Shown here: in pieces, positions 22,304 through 34,600 of the stretch
Position numbering within the stretch: position 1 is the first letter of the stretch
How the letters are laid out: each line of letters opens with the position of its first letter
NCBI GenBank assembly: GCA_030549495.1
Contig: JAUIRK010000898.1
Span: 434,001-498,000 of the forward strand
Direction: 5' to 3'
Source: Nectonema munidae
Lineage: Eukaryota; Nematomorpha; Nectonematoida; Nectonematidae
DNA: 64,000 nucleotides
Translations under genes and position numbers: made by a program
The notes under the pieces: model-generated
Told to the model about the DNA's origin: nothing
Seen by the model: the letters and a program-made list of their open reading frames with translations, nothing else
Database searches by the model: none

Positions 22304-25300
22304 CAGTAGTGGGATTCAACCGGTTCGTTAGAACCGTCTCATTAAGCAAGACTGTTTGATTTACAGTAATATAACTGAAATGGGAATTTTTTATCACTTT
22401 TTATAAAAATATATACAGTAGACTCCCTCCTAGAGACCAGCCCTCTAAAACAACCAGGCCACCATTTTTCGCAGTCGCAAATTTCGTGTATCTTTTATCT
22501 AGGTATTTAGTCTCTTTAAAACAAACAGCCCTCTATTCAGGAATACGACCCCTTCATCTAGTCCCAACTCTAGTTTTTACACTTTATAATACGACCACCT
22601 ATTGTTTTATAAATGCAAGCATCCTCACTCTCAACTTTCAACCGACAAAGATTATGGCTCCAAATGCAAGCGACAAAGCGCAAAAAATTATGAAAAGAAT
22701 TTGAGTAATTTTAAGTCATCAAATCGAACAAATCAATTTTAAACTGTCTCTATAAAAAGGCTTTATTTTGCTATTCATTCTCTATAGGGGGAACCACTGT
22801 TGTTTTTGTATTACACTGCATGATCCTTGTAAAGTGAAGTTTTTCAAACATATGGAAGTATCAGAAAGAAAGAAAAATTTTAGTAAATATTCCGGCAAAT
22901 CATTCATCGCAATATAAACACTGCTTAGTTTTGTAATTTGCTATTTGTTCTCTCTTTCATTGAATTTCATTTTCTAAAGCTTTTTTGGTAAATTGTTTTA
23001 ATTAGATTTACTGAGATATGACTAGTAGATTCCAAAAAAATTTGAATCTTTACCTTGGAAAAATATTCAATAACTTTTTACAGCTTTTAAAATTAAGAAT
23101 ATTGTTGCCAACATATCCAGAGTTTGTTTTTTCTCGGTTTTTTGTGTAGAATAATTTTTAGTACACTAAGAATAAAAGTGTTTAAGGTTTCAATTGAATT
23201 GAGGTTATATCGTTTGTGCAAATGATTTAATTATGCAATGACTAAAAAACTCAATTTAATACCTTAAAAAATTTACCAATGCAATTTGACTTAATTAAAC
23301 TCTATGAGGGTTTGTCGAAAGGTTTGAGCTTTCAGTTTACAACTTTGAAGTCTTATTGTAACAGATAAGTTATTATGTAGCAGAATAAACCTTGTGTCAT
23401 AGACAATATCTGTGTCTTTGCTGAAGATTGTATTATTGTCACTTATTTTGTGTAAATTCTAATTTCATATTGTATCATACCTAGATTTTAATGTTAGTTA
23501 AACAAATTTTCCATCTATACATGTAGATTTTTAACTCCTAAAATGAAAAGACAGCAAAATATACTAAATTTCATGCATAAATTCCAAAGAATTATTCCAA
23601 AGATTATACCTTCCTCTTTGATAAAAAAAAATACTGATAAAACGTATGCTTTAGATAAACCCATTGTATCTACAGTTTAACTTCCAGATTAAACAAATGA
23701 TGCATCATTTCTACCAGATTGCTGGAGTGCGATACAATATGAAGAGTTTCAAAAAAAAGTATGATAAGAAAAAAGTTTTACTAAAATCATTAAACAAAAG
23801 TTGAAAATTTGTGTAATCCTGGATGAAACTTCAACCATATCTAATAAGCCAACTTTTATAATTTTTCTGAAGATTGAAGATATTGATCGATCTTCGACAG
23901 TATTTTTTGATTTAGTTGAATTGGAGGGACAAGGAGCTGAACAAATATACGCGTTACTTTTAAAAAGTTTACATGATGGTGGGTTCAATGATCAATATTT
24001 GAAAAATAATTTGATTGCTTTCTGTTCAGATGGGACAAGTGTAATGCTTGGCGGCCTATCTGGAGTAGGCCAAAAAACAGTATCCTGAGATCATCCTTTC
24101 ACATTGCTTAAACCATCGTTTGCAACTCGTTTTGGACGATTCTGTTAAAGAGATAAAACAAGTAACCATTTAAAATTTTTTATGGATAAAATCTACAAAA
24201 AAATTCATCAATCAAATAAAAATCAATTACAACTCTTCAATATTTCTGTAGAGCTTGGGCAAGAAATTCTTAAAATAGGGAGAGTTTTAGGACTAACGTG
24301 GGCTGCTTGCAGTCTAAGATCTGCCTGTGTGGCTTGCTTATCCAGCATTGTACCATTATTTTACTATTGAAGCAGATTATTCAGCGATGGTTGCACGGCT
24401 TTGCAATAAGCATTTCTTGGAGGATCTAGCTCTTATGATAGATATACTCCAAGAAATTTCTTTGCTTTCCAATGCTCTTCAAGCGAGATGTTTAACACTT
24501 ACAAAAGCTGAGCATCTAATAAAAAAGACTATCAAAGCGTTTGAATTGTTTAAAGAAGAGAAGGGAAACTATGAAAAAGAAATCGATCTCAGAGGTGAAT
24601 CAGATGCTTTTAAGGATTTTATCTTTATCGAAAATAACAAAGTCATAAATCTTCCTCGTCGAAAATTACTTGATTCAATTATTGAAAACATAAAAAAGAG
24701 ATTGATGAATTGTGAAAGTTCAACAATAAAGAGATGAGCAGGTTCAAAATTTGATTTATTTTCTAGAGCCTGATTCGTGGAACATTGAGGATGTTGTTGT
24801 ATTTTGGAGAGCTGCAGAAGAAAAACTGAACGAATTTGGTAGATTTTTCAATAATGAAATTGATATCATTGATTTTCGCGACTACGTGGAAAATGTTTTG
24901 AAAGGTTCTGGCAGTTCTGAAAAGTCTCAAGTTCCCCAAAGTGTTAAAAAACCAAAAAAATCATTAAAACTTTTTGGGTTTTTTGGGGGGGTGGAACGGG
25001 CGAAAAAGTATTTAAAAAAGAGCTTCTTAAAATTATTTTAAATTATTTTTAAAGGGGGTTAAAAGCCGCTCAGCTGATGACGGCAGAGTGAAACAAAAGA
25101 AAAATAATGAAAATCACATCGCCATTTGGAAATATTTAAACTAAATATTTTTAAATAAATCTATATTTTATTGTTTTATGGTTTTCCTTATTTGATGAGA
25201 TTTTTTCATATAATATCGTAATTTGCAGAATAAATATATAATAAAGTATATTATATATTTTTACCTTTTCCTTCGGAATATACTGAATCATGAAATCTAG

Positions 25301-25626
25301 AAGCAACAATATACATTAATTTATATGAAATCAATGAGAACCTAAAAATGTATTTTAGCATGTGTATTCAGAATTACATAAATACACATCTTCACGTTTT
25401 CATATCAATACAACAGTAATGACTCTATAAGGTTTTCGTCAACCCTTTTTATTTAAAATTGTTTTAGATAATTATTTCCTTATTTTCCTCCGTTCAGAGT
25501 GGTTCGCAAAAGCCTCAAATCACATACTCTTTTATTATATAACATTCAAACTTACATATTAGTTCGTTGGAAAATTTACAATTTTGTAATAGAACCGGCT
25601 GGAGAAAAATTTGAATCCCACCACTG
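22304..25626 (+). mobile_element. hAT DNA transposon, near-complete, KIAA1586-like transposase
   Basis: The ends are CAGTAGTGGGATTCAACCGG and, reversed, CAGTGGTGGGATTCAAAT. The flanking 8-bp duplication is TTTATAAC (22296-22303) / CTTATAAC (25627-25634), 7 of 8. The coding region at about 23540-25040 reads, in pieces, as the hAT-derived family that includes vertebrate KIAA1586. It starts MKRQQNILNF. Then come ILDETSTISNK (first catalytic aspartate region) and FFDLVELEG, AFCSDGTSVMLGG (second aspartate), an [13 protein letters not shown] block, ILKIGRVLGLTW, and a C-terminal helical part. Several frame changes mean this copy makes no transposase. A pogo-like MITE is nested near its left end. 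The 147-bp MITE at 13013 carries the same ends. Confidence 0.92.
22416..22799. mobile_element. pogo/Tc1-like MITE nested in the hAT element
   Basis: It begins just after TA (22414-22415) with CAGTAGACTCCCTCCTAGAG. It ends TCTCTATAGGGGGAACCACTG, whose reverse starts CAGTGGTTCCCCCTATAGAG. These ends resemble pogo-group elements that insert at TA. The right flank is TT instead of TA, so the match is imperfect. It interrupts the 5' untranslated part of the hAT. Confidence 0.6.
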
Positions 25627-25837
25627 CTTATAACTTGCTGTTTACATTAGATACACTCTTAAAAATTTATAATCATAAATATATATTGGAACAAATAACA
25701 CTTATATATGAATATTTTCCAATAAACATGGCAGCTTTGCAGCAAATGTCAATCAAAATTTTGATTGATGATAAAATTGGTTACGAAAACATTCATTCAA
25801 ATTTTAAATAAATTTAATTTTTTATTCCACTTCAACC

Positions 25838-27905
25838 ATGCCGATTTCAGTTCTCAGCTTAGTTTTCACTATTAGGGCGTGTAAATGTCAATCAAATTTG
25901 CGAATTTAGCTTGAAAATCGGGTCCAAGAATATTATTCAAAATTTAAATAAAAAATATATTTTTATACTAAATCTATCATATTGATTTCGTTTTCGTACC
26001 CAATTTTTGCAATTAAAGTGCCATATTTTTCTCCAAGAATATTATTCGAATTTTAAATAGAATTGTTTTTTATACCAAAGACCATGCTGACTTAATTTGT
26101 CGTCTGTTTTCGCTATTAGGGTATGAAAATACTAAATCAACAATGCGAACTTCATTTCCGTAATTAAGGTATGAAAAATTCTGAGTGTCAATCTTTACGT
26201 CTGAAACTCCAAGGATATTAATTAAATTTTAAATCAAGGATATTTTTTATCAAAAATCGAATAAGACAATTTCATTTTTTAACTCAGTTTTAGATTTCGA
26301 AATGTCTAAAAGTATTTGCAGCTTACGTCTAAGAAAGTGTCTCCAAAGCATTTATCCACATTTTAAATAAAATATATTTTTCATAATAAATCGAACAAAC
26401 AGATTTTATTTCTCGATTCATTTTTTGCAATTAGAGTATGAAAATGTCAATCATATTTGTGGTTAACGCCAAAAATTATTTATATTCTCAATTAAATATA
26501 TTTTTTATACTACATCTCCATGCTGATTTCATTTTTGAGCTCAGTTTTCGTAATTAGAATGTGAAAATGTCAATCAAATATGTTGGTTTGGCATGAAAAT
26601 TTTCTTCAAAAACATGTATTAACATTTTAAGTAAAATAATTTTTTAACTTAATTGCCTATCCTAAAACTATTTTTGGCTATAGAATTAGTGAGGTATGCC
26701 TAAAAAAGATCGCATAATCATACTTTCATATTTTAAAATCTATTTTTTATTACGATCCTCACTTTATTTCAGGGCTTAGTTTTAATAATTAGGGTGGAAG
26801 AATGCATGGAATTATGAATCAAGTTTGACATTTCGGAAAAAATCCAATTCTAAAGAAATTCTTTTTTGATTGAAAATCACTATTAAAATTTTGATTTAAT
26901 TCTCACTAAAAATACCCTTCAAAATAATTTTTTTAATACAATATCGTTCGTTTATCATTTATGTGGAGGGATAGGGTCATTCGAATTGGTAATAATCAGT
27001 TTTTTTTTCAAAAATCATTTCTCAGTTCTCTCAATTGTAATTTATTATAATACAAATATTTTACTATGAAAGATGTAAGGAAACCGAAGGCACATTGAAA
27101 CCAGAGCGCATGATCATAAATAAAATGAAATAGTAACTCGTTTAATAAAGTGTTTTCATATTGGCAATATAGTAGTCCATTGAGAGGCTATTTAGTTTTA
27201 AGAAACAAGTATGCAACTTGTCTACACGGAAGATGCACCTTTTCCAATGTATTAGTAGATGGTGTAAAAATCTAGTATTGAGATTTTTAAAAAACATCTT
27301 GACCATGAAGAACCTTTAAGCTTTTATCAATATTTTACCATTCAAAATCATGATCAAAGTCAATATTTCAATCATTCAATTCACTAGAAATTTTCAAACA
27401 GTAAGAGTTACCATAACGATGACAGGTACCATTGTGTGAAGATATATCTATTCTCAAAAAAACTTTTTATTTGAATCGAATTACGAAGATTATTACGAAA
27501 GATTTCATAAAGAACACGAAATTTGAAAAAGGAACCGTTAACAAATATCCAGAGTGATATCTGTTCACGTCAATTGGTAATACAGCACATGATATGCATA
27601 AAAAAACCCAAGAAAGCTCTAAAATCATTTCTGAGCCCTCTGAAAAAGATTTTCACGCACAAAATGAATTTCTGATGAAAATTACAGTTTAGAATGAAGA
27701 GTAAAATTAGATAGCATATAAAGTATAGGAGAAATGAAGTACAGACTTCAAGCTGATAGCGAAATTGTAAAGAAAACAATAGAGGTCCTATTGGGATATA
27801 TAAATCAAAGATATCTCTTTTAATCAGTAAAGGAATGAAGGATAAAGTAAGGAACAAGAATCAAACGAAGAAAAGCCAAAAGGGCTCGGTTTAGTTAGGT
27901 AGTAC
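25838..27905 (-). repeat. 130-bp-unit repeat family, copy B (inverted partner of 10.0-12.3 kb)
   Basis: Read on the minus strand from 27905, the same core start (CTACCTAACTAAACCGAGC) appears. The shared GACCTCTATTGTTTT block and GAACAGATATCACTCTGGAT follow, then the variable-period units down to 25838 with GTCAATCA, GAAATCA and TTTTTAT-like anchors every 115-145 bp, about eight units. It is colinear with copy A. The two copies could pair over roughly 2 kb, 13.5 kb apart. Confidence 0.75.
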
Positions 27906-28640
27906 CTAATAATATTTTTCACCCTGTCATTTTACAATTTTTATAAAAATGTATAGCTAAATTAAATATATATATGGTTATTCAAAAATAAAAAATATTA
28001 AATTCAAATTTTATGAGCTTTTATGGAACATGATCTTAGGTCGCTTTAAGCAGAAATTTGGTCCCATCCCTATTTGTGAGATGGATAAAATCATTATTAT
28101 ATTGATTGGGCTTAAATATATAATATTCAATTTAATGGCGAATTAATTATTCACATTGAAATGTACTATTCATTACCTGCATATATAATTACAAAAATAC
28201 CGTCATGGTGAAATAGAGAAAGGTGATTTGCCAAATCGGACGAAAATTTTTCAAAATTGATAATAAAAAATCTGGCCATGGCACAAATTAACCAAAGTTA
28301 AACAGTAACCGCAATTTAAATCTAAAGTGAGAAAAATATTTTGAGAATCAGAGTGAGTATGTTTGATTTGGCGTGCATGGATAAGTTTGTTTTAACGAGA
28401 GAAAGTGTTCGGCGTTTAGTCACCTGGGAAAGCTAATTTACTGACAGGTTAAATATTTTGGGTGAATTTATTAAATAAATTAAGACAGCCAAAAAATGTG
28501 GAATTATAATATATTTTGAAATTAATATATTCGGCATTAGGTTTGATGAGAGAATTTTGTAAAAATATTTAATATTTTAAGAAAAAAAGCCCCAACGTCA
28601 CTGAGAAAAAAATAGCCCGTCACGAATAGGGTTAACAGAT
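27906..28640. repeat. decayed repeat, duplicated at 32.8-33.56 kb
   Basis: Direct-repeat phrases shared with the later segment are ATTCATTACCT, a block near 28230-28270 reading GAAAATTTTTCAAAATTGAT against GAAAATTATTCAAAAATGAT near 33180, and a closing AAAGCCCC.ACGTCAC. With the adjoining core (27057-27900 against 32080-32830) this makes a unit of about 1.5 kb present twice, 5 kb apart. Confidence 0.6.
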
Positions 28641-29929
28641 TTTCTCAAATATAAATAATTTCCAATATCAGATTGTCGTGGTAAGTCTTAAGAAAATCCC
28701 TCAAATAAGCCAATGTGACATACGGATGAGTTCGCGATTTGTACCGACAAAAAGAAAGGTTTGTTGGAAGTATTTGGAAAAAATCAAGGAGTGAAACTAA
28801 ATGTGAAAGCCCGATGCTTTGAATGCCTTAAGAACACTAATCCTTACTTTAACCAATGCTTCAGCTCATGAATTATTCTTTAAAATTGAAAAGAAACTAC
28901 AAAATTTGTGCTGGTGAAATAGAACTTGAAGACTTTTTGAAGTGTTGGCCATAACATCCATCTTGGAAATCAATAGAAAAGGCTATGAACTTTAATAGGA
29001 TCATAACAAATTGATTTATGATACCATAGAATATTAGTTGAATTTATATTAGAACTCTCTGATTTCTAGTTTCATGTTCTGGTGGACGGTAACTTTACTA
29101 ATGTTTTACATATGCGAAGAATAAGCTTCATAAAAATCCAGAATTTGAAGTGTTCCTGTAACTTGGATTAAAGTTAAACATGTTTTAAAATTTCTTAATA
29201 TTATGCGGTAGGTGGCATTTTTACTGATTAAATATCTAGTAATACTGTTTTCAAATTGTTGATGACAATAAATAAAACGGGCTGGAATCGCTTTGGCTGG
29301 TGCTTTTTCTAGGTCCATACAATAACACTATGTAATAAAAAAATGCTTAAATCTATTTTTGTCACTTTATTGTGTAAATCGAGTTCATTAAATACGATGG
29401 TAGTATTTGTTTTTATGTAACATCGATATATTTTTTTTTATACCATTTTTGAGCAACCATTGTATTTTTTAAGACGTTCTCACCTACGTTTCTATCTTTT
29501 AAGATTATAAATTTTTTTATTTGTTTCAGTAATTACATTGAAAATGGATAAAAGACACTACAAACTGATTATTTTTGTGTAGAATAAATATATTGGCTCA
29601 AAGGAAGCAAAATACATTTTAAGTGCTACAAAATATTGAAACGCATATGAAGAATATTTTGGTGTGTAAATCAGAAACCAGGATAAGATGACGGTTTCTC
29701 CAATAATCTGTGGTTCTTTTAAGTCAACCCTACAGTAACCACAAAATGAATATGGTTCAAAATCAAAAGAGGTGAGTTGTAAATTCCAGTATGTTCAGCA
29801 TAGAAATATTCATGTGGTATTGACATTTCGGATCACGATGATGATTAGAAGTGAAAAGAAGATATAACCTTCATTTTATATACTAGAAAGAGCTTGATCA
29901 TGAAATTTGTTCGCCACAAGTGTAAACAG
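28641..29929. other. spacer without recognised gene
   Basis: The frame at 29106-29318 (minus) and short plus-strand stretches near 28830-28900 look weakly coding, but I cannot match them to a family. They may be decayed transposon sequence. Confidence 0.35.
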
Positions 29930-30160
29930 TTTAAAGTGCCGAGCATTACAGGAAGGATTTTTATGTTACAGATAAAAGGTTTATTAAAAGGATTTGTCCT
30001 AACGCATCTGCCGATCAATGGTGTCTGTTCATTGAATCTATAAAAAGTCTCAAGACTGTTTGTTTTGCTTCACAACATTTCAATCTATCGCTGTTGGTTA
30101 CTATGCTAAAATAAAAGAAGGAACTATTTTGCTTTTTTTTTAAACAAATTTAAACATCTC
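29930..30160 (+). mobile_element. decayed copy of the arthropod FIDSSK repeat protein
   Basis: The plus strand reads CPNASADQWCLFIESIKSLK with a shifted IAVGYYAKIKEG after it. This lines up with the [20 protein letters not shown] region of the copy at 59690-60620, and with the IPVGHSVHLKE that I recall following it in this family. It is heavily diverged. Confidence 0.4.
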
Positions 30161-30689
30161 AAAATATTATTTCCATGTCGAAACACATGCATAAAAACAC
30201 TAAAACAACCCTCTATTTTCCAACCATGTCTGTTCGAAACATGTCGGGGGTGCGAGTTAACATTCAAGAAGGTGTTAAATAGATCACAATTTTTTATGTC
30301 ATAATCAAAATATAATTCTTCATAAAACAAGCGAAAATCTTAGATTAGAATGGACAACCCTAAAAATAAAAAATCTTTCAATTCATATTTTACTCTATAT
30401 CATTGTGACTCACATGATTTTTTTGAGTAAATGGAACACATTATTCAAAATAATAACTAAACTCTTTTTTTAATTCTCTAATGGACACACACAGAGTTAT
30501 CTTTGATCTTTTAAATATCAATGATCGTTTTCCTTAAGAAAATAAAACGTTTGAATTAGAAAGAGCAACATTAGTTCTTAGAAAATAAACTTTAATTTTC
30601 AAAATCTTTTAGCTTTTGTTTAATATGCCAAAAAATCAATAACCAGAGAAAAACTATTGGGATATAATGCTATATTTTCCAATGTAGTT

Positions 30690-30800
30690 AAATAAAATGA
30701 TTCAAAATATTAATACGGCGGTGCTGATTTCATTTCTGTACTCAGTTTATACAAATAGAGTGCAAAAATGTATGGAAGTCGCAATCAAATTAGTGGATGT
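30690..30800 (-). repeat. 130-bp-unit repeat family, single unit
   Basis: Contains GTGCTGATTTCATTTCTG, then CTCAGTTTATAC and a GCAATCAAATTAGTGG-like anchor, in the same order and strand as units of copy B. It lies in A/T-rich sequence left of the PAICS last exon. Confidence 0.6.
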
Positions 30801-30951
30801 CAAAAAAAAAAGAAAAACAACAAATCATTTTCGCCAATTTTTTAGTTCAACACTCATATGTTGGCTTTAGGAGATTAACCAAAAATTATTTGTTTATAAA
30901 CGTTAGCTTTTAAAGTGTTTCCTTCCAAATTAATTTTAAATTGTTTTATAT

Positions 30952-31010
30952 CAGGGTTGAGCAATAATTTTGAACAGTGGGCCGGCTGCATTCAAGTCTA
31001 CCTACAATAA
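30952..31010 (+). mobile_element. hAT-type terminus
   Basis: CAGGGTTGAGCAATAATTTT followed by GTGGGCCGGCTGC has the style of hAT MITE ends that start CAGGGTT and soon show GGGCCGG. No matching opposite end or target duplication was found. Confidence 0.4.
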
Positions 31011-31454
31011 AATTCTTCAAATTATTTAATAAAATATATAAGTCTCATTCAATGTAATAGTTATTTTGCAATATTTTTCACTCTTTTATAATTTAACTTC
31101 ACAAAACTTGAAACTCATTTTTGAAAACTTTAAGAAAAATGCTTTTAAAGTTATTTATATTTTAAGGAGTGAGCACTACAAAGAAAGAGTCAACGGATCA
31201 CAGCTTGTCCATCTCTATTTTAGATATGCTTTTTAACACTAACTAAAAAACTGGCTATGAAATGGAATAAATGTGAAAAACATTTTTACTAATAAAAATA
31301 TTATGGAACTGGTAGAAAATATTTAAAAGAGTTTGCCCGTAATATTTTCATTTTTCTACATGGTTTTTGGACTAGAAGTAGCCGATTATTGAGATTATCT
31401 AAAAAAGACACAACTTGTAAAAAATTTATCAAAACTAAACAAAAGCGAGTATTT

Positions 31455-31606
31455 CTATAAGAGGGAATTAGAAGCAAGACAGGACTTCGTAAACAACATT
31501 CGAGCACTTCTTAAACGAGACCATAAAATGGGATCGGTTAGAGCCAAGATTTGAGCAGCACAAAGAGCAGCATTTTCTGGATCTAAAACAGTTGAACATC
31601 CAAGAC
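31455..31606 (-). CDS. PAICS: PAICS exon 8 (last) and stop codon
   Basis: Acceptor CTTTTTTTAG; the split glycine codon agrees with exon 7. Encodes [19 protein letters not shown] and [14 protein letters not shown], ending SNSLL with a stop at 31457-31455. Human reads LGCSTVLSPEGSAQFAAQI here. No clear AATAAA follows closely on the minus strand. Confidence 0.94.
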
Positions 31607-34600
31607 CTAAAAAAGAATGTAAAATTCTTCATATTTTATTTACTAGACAAGCGTATAATAAATTTGATTTCTAAAAACTTACTGCACTTTAATGTTATTA
31701 TAATTTTAGTTTATTACCCATCTCTCCTATATATGTGTATAACATCGAAGGCTTAAAATCTTTCGGAATAGGATCTAAAAATTCAAGTGAAACTGAAAAT
31801 GAGTTTTTTCCAAAAAAATAAATTCTGTCAAATTTTTGGGAGAATCGTTATATAATGGTTATATGGTACAAATCGATTTTTTAAATATTTTTTGGCTTAT
31901 TATACTTTCTTCACTGGATATCAACATTTAGTAATAATGTTAAGCATGAAATATAAAAGGTGAAAAAACAATGAATTGAGGTGAATCAAGAATGAAAACG
32001 CATTATAAAATTTTTTCAAAGAATGAGAGAAGGAAAGGATGTGAAAGCATGTTAAATGATAACCTGTATGTAATCAAGAGAAAAAAGTTATAGTAACTCT
32101 TGATGCCTCTCTTTTATATGGTCACCATTATAGTCCTTTTAGAATGGAGTTATGTATCCTGTCGACAAGAAAGAACAACGACTTTATAATAAGCTAGGAG
32201 GTTGTGTAAGCGTCTAATATTTAAGTTTTAAAAAAGATCTTGAAGGTGAACAAAAAGCTCCCTAATTAAAAAAAATAAATCTCTAATTTATGAGTTAACA
32301 TCACAATCAATAATATAAAATTCCCAAGGGGCAAGATTTACCAACTGTCTTTAGGTCTGAAAGAGAGTATTTTAGATAATGGTGGAAAACTCTTTGTAAT
32401 TGAAGAAAGAGGATCATGATAATTTCGCAAGGAACATAACTTTTAAATAGTACTTTTTGTTCATTGATAAATACAAGACATGATACTGATAAAAAGTCTA
32501 TGACAATCAAGAAGATTCTTTTCAATAGAGAAGCTCTGAGTTCGGATAAATTTTGTGTTAAATAAATCTCTGAAAAAAGTTCAGATTAAAATGGAGCTAC
32601 CAAGGATCACCATAGTCAAGAGCAAAATTCGACACTTTATAAAGTATAGGAAAAATGATGTACAGATTAAAAGCGGATAGCAAATTTGTAGGTAAAACAA
32701 TGGAGGTCATATCGAGATACCTGGCTCAAAGCTGTCTATTAGTTAGTAAGAATAAGAGGGGGTGGATAAAATAAGTGAATATACTTCAAAGAAGAATATT
32801 TACAGGAGTTTAGTTTGAATAAAAGATTTTTACCTTTTTGTATCGTTTAAAATACACCACAAAATTTTTATAATATTTCAATTAAAAATTAAACTCAATA
32901 GATGTTGGCTTCTAATGTGCTGATTTACATCCAACTCAATTTACAGCACAACGCTCATTTATATGCAAAGTGGTGGATGTGCTACTTGTTTTTATTTTTT
33001 CTAGTTTAAAGGACTAAATAGGTTCTAATTAGTCAAGCCCCCTTGAAATCAGCTTTGCCCCACGCCTGTGTTTAAAGCCTGGCGACGAGTATGTAGAGTT
33101 GAATTAACCACATATCAGCCATTGAAACAGCAGTATTCATTACCTATGTATACGAAAAAGGCTGGTTTGCTAAATGGGGAGAAAATTATTCAAAAATGAT
33201 AATAAAAAAATTAATCTGATCACAAACTAGACACATAGGTAAACTGTAAGCACGATTAAATTTAGAGTGTCTAAGGTATTTTTAGAGATCGAATTACTAA
33301 GCATGGAAAGTTTATTTTTAAATATGGGAAAAAAGTTAGGCGTTAAGCTAATTTAATGAAAAATGAAATATTTTTAGCGAATTAAGCACCGAAACTTGGC
33401 TTATAAACAAATTAAATCTATATTTGGTAAAAAAATATGCTAGTATTTTACATTGATCGACATGTTTGATTCATATTTATAAAAAAAATAAATGACACCA
33501 TCTGATACGCAAACATTTTATATTTATGGAAAAAGCCCCCCCCGTCACGGAAGAATCCGAAAATAGCAGAAATTAAAAAATAAACTATTTTTACTGTCTA
33601 GATTCCAGATATTTTACTGGTGTCTATCAAACTAAGATATATGATTCTAAATAAATCATATAATAAAGGTGAAATGTATTTAGAGAAATAAATTACAAAA
33701 GTCAAATCAATATGTACTCGAATAAATATATCTATTTTAAAATCTCTTATCTTCTCCAATAATAATAATCAATTACACATTTTGTAAGGAATCACAAACG
33801 AATAAATAATGAGGAAATATATGAAACTGTAAACGTTTTCAAATATTGTCAAAAGTTTATTTTATTCACGTAGCAAAGGATAAGAATAAAATAAATTACC
33901 AGAAGGTAGACGAAGAGAAGACCAAACGTCTAGAGATGCATTCTCAGATGGGGGTGGACAGTTAATGACTGGAGAAGTTACATTTCCTGATAAAACAGGA
34001 CCAAGTCCATTACTTCTACCTGCACAAGCGATGAAAACACAGGGTATTTTATCATCTAAAATATTTTTTATAAAGATATAAACAGATAAGCAGAAATGGA
34101 TGACTCGACCAGGCAGGTTTCTATTGTTTAACTATTCAATTTTTATAGAAATATCTTTGGTAATTTCTATTTGATATGAATGTAACAATTCCAATTTTTT
34201 GTGTTATCTTACTTGAATTTAAAAGAAACTTAACTTAACACGTATATACAATTTAAGGGTTCTTTACGTTTTGTGTGTTTAAAAATAGAATATATCATTT
34301 GTTTGTGTTGATTCATTACTTATAAGATTATTAGGAACATTTTTATACAAATACTTCATTGGTACTGTTTTATATTATTTTTCTAATAATGTTGGTGTGT
34401 TATTTTTTAGTATAAAATTTTTTCCATGTGTTATTATTTAGTTTTTTTCTATAAAGTTTCTTCTTACAAAACTCTTGAATAAATTAATAATTTATAATTT
34501 AAAATCCAAATCAAGGATAATTTCTTCATACTCAAGCCAAACAAATTGGCTTTGGTATAAATCCTAAAAGATTTTACCTTTATGATTCTTATGGAAAGAA

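Noticed and set aside
29106-29318. Last exon of PAICS
   Set aside because: Considered because of position and strand, but the sequence does not match, and the true last exon was found at 31455-31606.
31330-31560. Coding exon on the plus strand
   Set aside because: The apparent plus-strand coding look is the shadow of PAICS exon 8 on the minus strand.
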